Shown here: positions 10,311-22,300 of the stretch, in pieces
Layout: each line of letters opens with the position of its first letter
How positions within the stretch are numbered: position 1 is the stretch's first letter
Source: Ptychodera flava
Taxonomy: Eukaryota; Hemichordata; Enteropneusta; Ptychoderidae
Assembly: GCF_041260155.1 (NCBI RefSeq)
Contig: NC_091934.1
Location: 45,664,842 to 45,728,841, forward strand
Length of the DNA stretch: 64,000 nt
Direction: 5' to 3'
Translations under genes and position numbers: made by a program
Notes under the pieces: model-generated
What the model was told of the DNA's origin: nothing
Database searches by the model: none
The model's input: the letters and a program-made list of their open reading frames with translations, nothing else

Positions 10311-13300
10311 TCAAGTAGATGTAAAATTGTTGAAATCGATAACATCTGTTTCAACCAATATTATAACCAAAACAAAAGTTATATACAGGAAAAACAAGTA
10401 CGATCCATAGACTTTTGTAACTTTAAACCAGGTTATTAGCATAACTATCAATGACGACAACAAGCTAATAGTTAAACCAGCAAATAATATTGACTGCGTA
10501 GGTTGGTACTCAATCTGAAACGAAAATAAAATCCAGTTAATTAGTGTGAAGAAATACATTATGTATGTATGTATTGTTACGTGCAGAGAAAACGAACAAA
10601 AGGGTGAACTCAGCAGTTTCCGTTTAAACAAAATTTATTACGAAAACAAAACTAATTGCTAAGTTAGGGACAGAGTACAAGCTTTAAAAGTGTACAGACT
10701 ACTTATCTCAGCTGGGACGGCAAAGCTCCAGTCTCAGAGTTGTAACAGTCAGTTGGATGAATGAACAGTCCTTTGGCTTGCAGGCTTGAAGCTGCACAAA
10801 GTCCACAGTATAAATCCAGCGTTGACAGTGAAGGTCTTGAAAAGTCTTGAGAATGACTACTGCTGGAGTTTAGTAACACACAAGAGACACGATCCCAAAA
10901 GTCTGACTGGAAGCTGTGCACGTCCCTTTTATAAAGGCATGTAAGAACAATCTAGAACTTTTATTGACATGCTAATTACTGTTCTAAAATTATCTCCCTT
11001 ACACAACTAATCAACTTTCCAGAACATTCCAAACATGACTAATTGAATTCAAGGTTGTGAGGTCATCAAGGGCAGTGACCTTGGGAATGTTCTAGACTAA
11101 TTGAACTCAGGTCATGATGAGTGTGGGGGAAATGACCTACATAACACACCCCCTCTTCAAAAAAAGAAAATTTTCGAAGAAAAATCTTTCTTTTACAAAT
11201 GTAATCTTGAAAAGGATTTAAGTACTCAAATTTGTTTTACTCTAAAGTAAAATTTCTTGAAAGTGAACAACAATAAACTCTAAATACGAGAGAGACAGTC
11301 TGCAATTAAATTGTCTCTGCCTTTGATATGTCTAATGTCAAGATTAAACTCCTGTAACATTAAACTCCATCTTAGCAATCTCTGATTTTTGCCTTTAAAT
11401 TTCTGCAGAAAAACAAGAGGGTTGTGATCAATATAAACCACTATTGGCTGATTTGAAGAAGTAACATAAACTTCAAAATGCTGTAAAGCTAATATCAAAG
11501 ATAAACACTCTTTTTCAATTGTAGAGTAGTTTCTCTGGGATTTGTTAAATTTGCGTGAAAAATAGCAAACAGGATGATCTACCCCATGACTATCCTCTTG
11601 CAATAAAACAGCACCAGCAGCCGTATCACTAGCATCCACAGCTAATTTGAATGGCAAACTGAAATCTGGTGCATATAACATTGGAGCACTTTGCAGTATG
11701 GCTTTTGGTGTATCAAATGATCGTTGGTATGGCTCTGACCAACAAACTTTACTTTCTTTTTAAGTAAGTTAGTCAAAGGCTCAGTAATTGTGGAGAAATT
11801 TGGACAGAATTTTCTGTAGTAACCAGCCATACCGAGAAAGCGCATCAGTTGTCGTTTGCAGTTTGGTATGGGAAAACTTGAAATGGCACTGATTTTAGCA
11901 TCAACAGGTTTTACCTCACCCTGTCCTACAGTATGTCCGAGGTAAGTTACCCTTGCCCAACCAAACTCAGATTTGGCAAGGTTGACAGTCAACATTGCTT
12001 GCTCAGTCTCTCAAAGAACTTCCGCATGAGCTTAATGTGTTCCTCCCAGGTGTCACTATACAGGACTACATCGTCAACGTAAGCTGCACACCCGTCTAGC
12101 CCGGATATGACGTCGTTGATCATCCGTTGGAACGTTGCCGGAGAGTTCTTCATTCCGAATGGCATCACCTTGTACTGGAACAATCCGTCTGGTGTAACAA
12201 AGGCGGATATTTCACGAGCACGATCCGTCAGAGGGACTTGCCAAAATCCCTTCAGTAGGTCAAATTTTGTCACATACTTGGCTTTTCCCACTCGGTCGAT
12301 GCAGTCATCAATCCTCGGGATTGGGAAAGTGTCTGTCTTTGTTAAAGTGTTGACCTTCCTAAAGTCCGTGCACATACAATAACTGTGATCTGATATGGGA
12401 ACAAGTATGCACGGCGAACTCCAGTTACTTTTACTGGGTTCAATAAAGTCATTGTCCAGCAGGTATTTGACTTCTCCTGGAGATATTTCGCTTTTGTTGG
12501 ATTCAGTCTGTATGGATGTTGTTTTACAGGCTTACTGTCCCCAACATCAACGTCGTGATAGATGACGTTTGTCCTCGTTGGAACATCTTGAAACAGGTGT
12601 TTATATTCGTGGAGCAGTTCTTTTACCTGTTGTTGTTGTTCTGGCTGGAGGTGTGCCAACTTTGTAGACTCCAGCTTCTCCAGGATTTCTGAGTTCTGAA
12701 GCTTGACCGAGCCCAGCTTTGAGTTTAGAGTATTTTCACTCAAGTCAGTTTCAGTATCACTATCTTCATAATGGTTTGAACTGACTGCACTGACAGGCTG
12801 AGTTATAGTAGGATTATCCCTATCCAAATATGGCTTAAGCATATTTATGTGACATAGCTGTTTTTGTTTTCGCCTGTCAGGTGTTATTATGATGTAATTT
12901 AAATCACTCAATTTCTTATCAATTAGGTATGGCCCAAAGTAACGAGCATGGAGTGGTTTGCCAGGAATTGGAAGTAGAACAAGAACTTTTTGACCTGGTT
13001 CAAACTTCCGTTTTGAGGTGCTTTTATCATATCTGGTTTTCATTGACTGCTGAGATGACTCAAGATTTTCTCTGGCTAATTCACATGCTTTAGAGAGTTT
13101 TGTACGAAAATCTGACACATATTGCAAAATATTCAGACAATCATCATCGTCTGATAGGAATTTCTCTTTAACGAGCTTAAGTGGGCCACGGACTGTATGT
13201 CCAAATACAAGCTCAAATGGGCTAAAACCAAGAGACTCTTGAATTGACTCTCTAACAGCAAAGAGCAGAAAATGAATTCCTTCATCCCACTGCTTCTCAG

Positions 13301-16300
13301 TGTCAAAACAGTAGGTCCTAATCATGTTTTTCAAAGTTTGATGAAATCGCTCAAGAGCACCCTGACTTTCTGGATGATAGGCGGAGGACCTATACTGTTT
13401 AATGCCTAGCTGATCCATTACTTGTTGAAAAATTCCAGACATAAAGTTGGAGCCTTGATCGGACTGGACACATTTAGGGAGGCCAAATAAAGTGAAAAAT
13501 TTGACTAAAGCTCTCACTATAGTCTTTGTCTTTATATTTCTCAGTGGTATGGCTTCTGGGAACCGAGTTGATGTACACATTATTGTCAGCATGTACTCAT
13601 TTCCTGATCTTGTTTTTGGTAGGGCCCAACACAGTCTATTAGAATCCTACTAAATGGTTCTTGAAATGCAGGAATTGGCTGTAAAGGGGCCTTTGGAATA
13701 GTCTGATTCGGCTTTCCTACCATTTGACATGTGTGACAAGTTTTACAGAAATGTGCTACATCCTGCCTGAGATTAGGCCAATAAAAGTGACTGAGAATTT
13801 TATGATAAGTTTTCCTTACTCCCAAATGACCAGCCCAGGGCGTTTCATGGGCCAGGCGCAATATTTCAGCACGATAGGGCTTTGGAACCACAATTTGATG
13901 TTTTATAGCCCAATCGTCATCAACCAAAACATCTGGAGGTCTCCATTTACGCATGAGAATACCAGATTTTGTATAATAGGAAACAGAGCTATCTGAAGTT
14001 TTACCTTCATCATCTACCCTGTCAAACAAAGACAAAATATCTGGGTCTTTGTGTTGTTCTGCAATGAGATTTGATCTAGAAAATGTCTGACTTTGGTCAG
14101 CAGAAGTTTTACTGGAAGTTTCAAATCCACGAGGGATAACGGAATGATCCGTGTCAAACACCTGACTGAGAAAGGTGTCATTTAAGTCAACATCTGTGAC
14201 ATTATTTTTGAGAGTATTTTGATTCTCAGAAGTTTTCTTTGACATGGCTCGAGTAATGGCACATGAAGGAAATAAATCGGGTATCTCTTGTTCAATTGGC
14301 TCTGGATCCTGATCTAAACTAGGATTATCAGTCACAAGTGGATTAGTGATGACCTTGTCCCCAGCAAGGTCGTTCCAAGAAGAAGGTGAATCCCTTCAAA
14401 AGGCAAAAAAGGTCTAATACCTAAAGTCACAGGTCCAGAAACAAAGTCCGAAGACAAATAGACATTATGGAGAGGAACAGGAATGTAGTCATTACAATCT
14501 ACCCCCTTAATAAGAACTTTAGAACCTGAAAATGACTTTTCAGAAAACGGCAGGGTATCTGCCAACAAAAGAGACTGGGAAGCCCCGGTATCTCTTAAAA
14601 TTTTGACAGGGGTAGCGGAAGAGAAATCACTAGAAAGTGATATAAAACCATTATGAATAAATGGCTCGAAAATACCCATATGCTATCTTGAGAAGAATTG
14701 ACCTTGACCTCATTAATTGGGGATAAGAGGGGTTTAACCTCAGAAAATGTGTTGCACACATTATTAGACTCTAATTGAGTTGATGAAGAAATAAAGCCGG
14801 TTGGCTTAGATCCACTTGACCACTTTGACCTTCACGTTTTCTTTTCAATTTGAAACACTCTGACATTAAATGGCCGTCTTTCTTACAATAATTACAAGAA
14901 AGTGTACCGAACTGTTTGTCAGAAGGAGATTGAGACTTGGGATCTGATGATGTGGGAGTGTTACGTGAACTCTGTGAACTGTTGTCATTTGATTTCCTAC
15001 TCTCCTTTGAAAAATTCTTGGATGAAAAGGAGGAGTTAAATTTACCTGCATTGTTTCTGTATGAAAAGGACTGGGATGGTTTGCTGAGAAATGAAGATTT
15101 GTGGGTCAACGAATAATCATCGGCCAAACGTGCAGCAACCTCCAATGTATCTGCCTTTTGTTCATTGATAAACGTCTTGATGTCACTCCGGATGCACCTT
15201 TTAAATTCCTCAATCAAAACAAGTTGTCGTAATTTGTCATAATTCTGACTGACCTTTTCCGAAGAACACCAACAATCAAACAGTTGTTCTTTTGTTCGAG
15301 CAAATTCAACGTAAGTTTGATCTTTTACCTTCTCACAATCCCTAAATTTCTGACGGTAAGCTTCAGGCACCAACTCATAGCCCTTGAGAATTAATTCCTT
15401 CACAGAATCATAATCTGAAGCCTGCTCTACTGACAACTGAATGTAAATTTCTCTGGCTTTACCCACCAAAGCACTCTGCAAAAGCATAGACCAGGACTCC
15501 TTAGGCCAACTCAGACTCTGAGCAATTTTCTCAAAATGAAGGAAATATTTATCAACATCCTTTTCTTGGAAAGGGGGAACTAACCTGAAATGCTTAGTGA
15601 TGTCAAACTTGTCTGAAGGGAAGAATTTTCCTGACTGTCCAAGCTCCAAACGTTTCATTTCTAATCTTTCCTGCCTATCTTTCTCTCTCTGTCTTTCTTC
15701 CATTTCTAATTGCATTTGTATTTTTTCTTTTTCTAATGCCTGTTCTCTTTTTCCATTTGTAATTCTAGTTTCTTGATCTCCAAATTTGTCTGCATTTCTA
15801 ATTCTAATTTTCTGAGTTCAGAGGTAGACTCGGGCTCATAATCTTTCAGGGTGGATTCCTCAAATTGGCCTAAATCAACTAGATGTTTGGCAATACGGTA
15901 CTGTATTTCCCTCTTGCGCATAGATCTTTTGACTTCTACTTTAAGGAAATTGGCCAGTGCAATGAGGTCGTCTTTTCTGAGGGAATCAAATGTGTCCTGA
16001 TCAAGGTCATCCATTTCCTCTGGTTTAAATTCCGCCATGATTAAATTTCGCTGAGTTCACAGAATACTGTAGTTTTTAAAAAGGCTGGCAAAATGTTGTC
16101 AAACGGCTCAAAATGTTCGTATCCCGGACAAGCCCCCAATTTGTTACGTGCAGAGAAAACGAACAAAAGGGTGAATCAGCAGTTTCCGTTTAAACAAAAT
16201 TTATTACGAAAACAAAACTAATTGCTAAGTTAGGGACAGAGTACAAGCTTTAAAAGTGTACAGACTACTTATCTCAGCTGGGACGGCAAAGCTCCAGTCT

Positions 16301-19300
16301 CAGAGTTGTAACAGTCAGTTGGATGAATGAACAGTCCTTTGGCTTGCAGGCTTGAAGCTGCACAAAGTCCACAGTATAAATCCAGCGTTGACAGTGAAGG
16401 TCTTGAAAAGTCTTGAGAATGACTACTGCTGGAGTTTAGTAACACACAAGAGACACGATCCCAAAAGTCTGACTGGAAGCTGTGCACGTCCCTTTTATAA
16501 AGGCATTAAGAACAATCTAGAACTTTTATTGACATGCTAATTACTGTTCTAAAATTATCTCCCTTACACAACTAATCAACTTTCCAGAACATTCCAAACA
16601 TGACTAATTGAATTCAAGGTTGTGAGGTCATCAAGGGCAGTGACCTTGGAATGTTCTAGACTAATTGAACTCAGGTCATGATGAGTGTGGGGGAAATGAC
16701 CTACATAACAGTATGTATGTATGTATGTATGTATGTATGTATGTATGTATGTATGTATGTATGTATGTATGTATGTATGTATGTATGTATGTATGTATGT
16801 ATGTGTGTGTCTGTGCGTGCGTGCGTGCATCTATCTATCTATCTATCTATCTATGTGTACGTACATATGTATGTATTTATCTATGTATGTATATCTATGT
16901 GTATGTATATGTGTGTGTGTGTGCGGTATAGAAAATATCAAAACTTTGATTCAGTCAATACAAAAACAATGTGTAGAGAAAATTTGAAAACATCGGAAAG
17001 GGAAAGATAGAAAATGTAGTAAGGGCACGGTTTTACCATCTCCTTGTACATTAACTTCCCATGCTGTAAATTTATGAAAAAGCCCAACCCATTATGTTCT
17101 GTATTTTCTACAAATGGGGTATTTGTTCGATGCAGCAATCTTATTTGACACAGACTATAAAAATCATCAACGATACTTACTTCCAAGTCTTCTCCACTCG
17201 CTATTGTTCCTATGGTACATGATAACCCAAACCCTAGAAGCATATCTAAACTCAAGTTAAGGATTACATGCAATTCTATTTATTCCACCATTTTACATTT
17301 CCTTTTCTGTTTTTATACGATGCATATGAAAAATTCCTGGGATTCCGAAAATTCAAATAGGATCTCGACGACATCTGCTTTTCTGAGATACCACAAATTG
17401 TTACTGCAAAACGCCTTATATCCCCGAGAAGACATTTGGCCAAACCAGGAAATGATGCTTATTCGGGCTCCTGGTTCTTTGTACAGAAATGGTATGTAAT
17501 TAAATGAAAGAACGTGATCAGGAGTATTGGAAGTTCAGATCACTTCAAAACTACTAAACGTATTTTCTGTTGACACAATTTTGGCAGAGTAATCATCAAA
17601 AATGTCATATTTGAGAATAAAGTCCTGTTGCTAGTTCTATTTAACGGCTGAAACGAAATTTCTTGATGAGATAACCTTTCAGCGAAATTGCTATTTGTTA
17701 AGTTTTATTTAATTTGAACTATGTTGGTATACTTGTCATGTCTGAATAATTGTTTTCAAAGTTTGGACATATCAAAGGATACTAAATAGAGGTCCACCAA
17801 AACATGCACCTATGGACATTACGGGGCGACCGGCCTTTGCATTAGCTGTGTCTGTGACTAGGTCTGTGTAAAGATAGTAACACTTGATGAATAACGTGTC
17901 AGGTACATGTAATATGGAATTAATCACATAATCACATCATAACGACATCGCAAAATCATCGAAGATAAATCTTGTCATTGCAAGTTAAGGCAGCAGTGCA
18001 CATTCATGTCTTACATAGAAGAACACATCAGACAGTCTTTACTCTCTCCAGTCCTTACGCTGTATTTACCTTTTAATGTGAAACGATGAAGTGTTGAAGG
18101 AATAGGCTTCGTTGACATGATTATAATACCGCTGTACAATTATAAATGGTAAATTTACACTAACAGGGAGTAAGTTCATGCTGTGTTCGACAAATCATTA
18201 CATGTGGAGAAGAAGTCGACAATCTTAGTCGTGTGTAAGATAGGATATCAATACTGTAATGTCGCCACATTGTACACTAATACACAACTATATCACATCA
18301 CTTTTATAGAATTCCTCTTGTACTTTTGAATAGACGTGGTATTTATTCTAAAAGTGATATCATTTACCACGTTAACCTACCAGCAATATACTGTATCTAT
18401 CTAAAAGTGATATTATTTACCACGTTAACCTACCAGCTATACTGTATCTATCTAAAAGTGATATCATTTACCACGTTAAGCTACCAGCAATACTGTATCT
18501 ATCTAAAAGTGATATCATTTACCACGTTAAGCTACCAGCAATACTGTATCTATCTAAAAGTGATATCATTTACCACGTTAAGCTACCAGCAATACTGTAT
18601 CTATCTAAAAGTGATATCATTTACCACGTTAAGCTACCAGCAATACTGTATCTATCTAAAAGTGATATTATTTACCACATTAATCTACCAGCTATACTGT
18701 ATCTATCTAAAAGTGATATCATTTACCACGTTAACCTACAAGCAATACCGTATATATCTAAAAGTGATATCATTTACCCACGTTAACCTACCAGCAATAC
18801 TCTATCTATGTAAAAGTGATATCATTTACCAGGTTAACCTACCAGCAATACTGTATCTATCTAAAAGTGATATCGTTTACCCATGTTAACCTACCAGTAA
18901 TACTGTATCTATCTAAAAGTGATATCATTTACCACGTTAACCTACCAGCAATACTGTTTCCTATCGCCAAAAGTAACAGTCCAAGAAGTTCCTCACTGAG
19001 ATTGAACATAATGCCCAATGCCTGAAGTGATGAAAGTAAGTGTGTTTAATCTGGCGAACTTTTAGATGGATTGATTTAAGACCGACAGGCAGCTCCATTA
19101 TTTGTAGTCCTTTATTACAGGGTTAGAGGATGTGTGTCGGCAGTGGTACAAACGATTGCTGCACGTCATGCAAGGTAAAGCCAATGCGTAAGAGTTATTA
19201 AGATATAGTAGTAAATAACCAAATTAAAACATATTCTTGATTCAGTGCAAACTGAATGCGAAAGATGAAATTTGCCGTTCCGTACAACTCTTCAGTGTGC

Positions 19301-22300
19301 TAATATTTTGTTTCCAAAGCAAAACGCTTAATGCTGAACCGATAATTGTTTTGATTAAAACAGAAATGATACAGCATGATTTTTATTCAAAAACAAAAAA
19401 AAGAATTAACTTGCCTGCAGAACGTTGATAATTTCATTCGCAGCTGTGTAGATCCATATGATTCCCATGGCAAATCCAGCATATGCAAATGCCTGTAATC
19501 ATATTTACCATATATGGTATGAGAGTATGCAAAACCCTCCTTCACATTTTAAACTGAACCCATTTGGTTAAAGAGTATCAAGATGCCAAAGGTAAGTTTA
19601 CCTCATGGGGGATAGCATACATGTCATTTATGTAGACTGGTTATGTGGTATAATTTTACCAAAAAAATTATGTACGTTTTCAATTGACCAAATATGGTGT
19701 CAGCGTTAAGAAAATAAGTGCAGAAATATCACCAAATATGGTATAATCTGCTTGCTGTTTTGGTGATGTATTTAGGTAGGTTAAGAACCAATCGATGGTG
19801 TAGTCGTTTGCTGAGAATCATATGTTGGACATCGCCACCATCGATTTCTTCTTAGCCTACCGAAGAATGTCACCAAAATAGCGAGTACATTTTACCGAAT
19901 ATGGTATCAGCGTATGCAAATAGCCATTGGGATATCACCAAATATGGTATAAGGTATCTGTCATTTCTGTGACGTATATTGTATATTTAGGCTAAAAGCA
20001 AATTGGTGGACAACGTCCAACAACGTATGATTCTCAGAAGGGCAGGCATTGCTGTTCACACATACATTTAACTCTTGTTTTCAATTCTTAGTATCGGTGT
20101 ACATAAAGTTCGAACGTGTATGATCGAAAAAAGCACTGTTGTGGATCGGGTAATTTAATATAGAGCGCGAGCATGAAGATGCTTACCGTGTGATAAATTG
20201 GTGGTCTCTCATACTTTGACGTCACAAAGACCAATATGGCGAACACGGTGCCGATAATAAGCGTGAGATGCCACGCAAGAAAGTTTCCTGAGACGGGATT
20301 TAGCGCCACTGTGAATAAATCAAAAATAAAGTGAAAGATGATTATATCATAGAGTAATATCACAATATCACACTGATATATAAGCTTCAAAAATAACAAA
20401 TTTATTTTCACAGATAGTGACGTATTTTCTGTGTGGTATCTGACTTTATTTTGCGTTTTTTGAAAATGGTTATTTTTTTTTTTCGCGATTGCTTAAATCT
20501 ACCAGTAGGACTGAAAGTTTATGAAATCACACCATATTTATTGCAACTTTTCTGAATTACCGTAGTAAATTATTTCTAGACTAAAAATCAGTGTTTCTTT
20601 ACAGAAAATGATTAATTTTAGATCCACATAATAAAAAAAATACAAGATTTCAAGATTTATGGAGTCTGGAAAAGGAATTGTTTTTATTATTAATATTTTC
20701 CGTGATTTCAATTTAAGATGAGTATTTTGAATAACACACTAAATAATTTATTTCTTACCTCTAGTGACGAGGATGGCAAACATCGGTGCCGTAATCATAT
20801 GCAATGAATTAAGAATTCTGTTCCAGTTTCGCTTCTCGAGATCTTTATCGTGATCAACCAGTGGAATTGTTAGAATTCCAAGGAACATCACCGGAATCTG
20901 AGGGTTGAAACATCGTATGACATGTAGTTAAGGTACGCATGTGCCTCGAAGGTGAAAGACTGTAACTTTTGCTTAAACTTTCCTCAGTGAGACTTTCAAC
21001 CATTCATTGACGAATAATAAAATCAGGGGTCACCGTGCAAGGTTTGTTATTATGGAAACAAATTACCTAAAATTTACAGATATTTGAAATTCAAAATGGC
21101 CGCCATCCCTATGTTAACTTTATGGTAAAAAAGTAAAGTTTCGATTTTCGAAAATAGACAGTAAAAATTTTATTACTCCAAGAGCTTTAAAAAGACCCCC
21201 CCACAAGCGGTATATTGGAAAAGTATTGAAAAATTTGAGTCTAAATGTCCCCAGGACGCGTTCTTATCTGTCAGGAAGTCTCTGTGCTCGTCTGTCTAGC
21301 TGTTTGTGTGAATCCATGTCCGCCCGTCTTGTATTTGTTTCACTGATGAGATAATATGTTTGACTGTACTTACTTTCAGAACGTTCAATATTTTCTGCAC
21401 CAACGACTGTTCAGGCCATTCTTTCCAATCGATAGGTATCAAAGCGAGGCAAAGTGACATCAAATGACCTCTGATTCCGACGGGTTGAAGTGTTCCTACC
21501 AGGGGTTCCGAATCTATGAAAGGCCATAGAAGAGGTCGTGACAACGATAGGTCATCTCAGGCTGCTAACTTTAAATGTCCAGAATGTTAGGAACTATTGT
21601 GTAATACTGGCTGTATGCATGCGAGATGCATACGATATGCGATTTTACAAGAAGACATGTTACGGTGTCAGGCCAACTGGATATTTCACCATTTTTACCT
21701 TGGTCGGGATTCAGCGTCAGTTTATATAAAAATTGTAATATTGAATTAGACATACTTAAAAACATTAGTCCTGTTAAAACAAGGCTGTTATATGCTGGAC
21801 TGTATTAATACAAACAAGTTTTCTCAGCTTTCCTGTCTTGAGTGCATGACTGCACGAAATGGTTGGCTACCACACAGCAGCTGTGTATGCATCGACACAT
21901 TTACCAGAGTCATCAGTAGTCTTATTTTGCAACACAATTTTTCGGACTCATTTCCATCATTACATCAGAATTTACCCCTTTATTGGTCAAACTATTAAAC
22001 TTTAGCGAAACAAGATGTTGAATAAAACCTTATCAATGCTAGAGGGACTATCTGGTAGTTTTCTGTATGTGTTCTGTAACTCACCTTTATGGGTGAGGTC
22101 CTTGCCTTCCACCGCCAGAGTTCCATACCCTGTAGGTCCTTCAGTGCCTTGATTGGACGCTCCTTTCTCGGTAGAATCTTTCTGCTCTGCAGATTCTATG
22201 CGTGCTTTTTGAGAATCTGCTCCAGAAAGAAGAAAAAAGGTGATAATTTTCCACTTATTATCTTTAGATATCAATGTACTAGACGAAGTATCAGTTTAGC

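Larger units (their letters stand above)
10575..16710 (-). mobile_element. Ty3/gypsy LTR retroelement fossil of the Gmr1 type (integrase before reverse transcriptase)
   Basis: Bounded by two LTRs (TG...CA) with GTAT on both flanks. In element sense (minus strand) the order is gag (about 16040-14770), protease (about 14680-14330, with a DTGAS motif), integrase (about 14100-12800: HHCC-type zinc region HLGVRKTYH...CKTCHTC, then a core with SDQGSNF and AYHPESQGALE), then reverse transcriptase (about 12375-11800, YVDD motif) and RNase H (about 11680-11280). Integrase upstream of RT is the copia-like order that defines the Gmr1 group within Ty3/gypsy. Gag has a SAP-like N-terminal stretch, a SCAN-like capsid part and a CCHC knuckle (CNYCKKDGHLMSEC). 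It is nearly whole in length but broken, with about half a dozen reading-frame interruptions. The near-identical LTRs suggest a recent insertion. It lies in NCLX intron 15 in the same sense as NCLX. Confidence 0.93.

Noticed and set aside
10703-10921. Identical 72-codon frames here and at 16269-16487
   Set aside because: Both lie inside the two LTRs; duplication of the LTR explains the identity.
16665-17010. Open frames of repeating MYVC
   Set aside because: Direct translation of the (GTAT)n microsatellite.
18326-18889. 187-codon open frame on the plus strand made of 17-residue repeats
   Set aside because: It is the 51-bp minisatellite read through; the period is a multiple of three, so stops are avoided automatically. 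The opposite strand explains the sequence as copies of the NCLX exon/intron junction.
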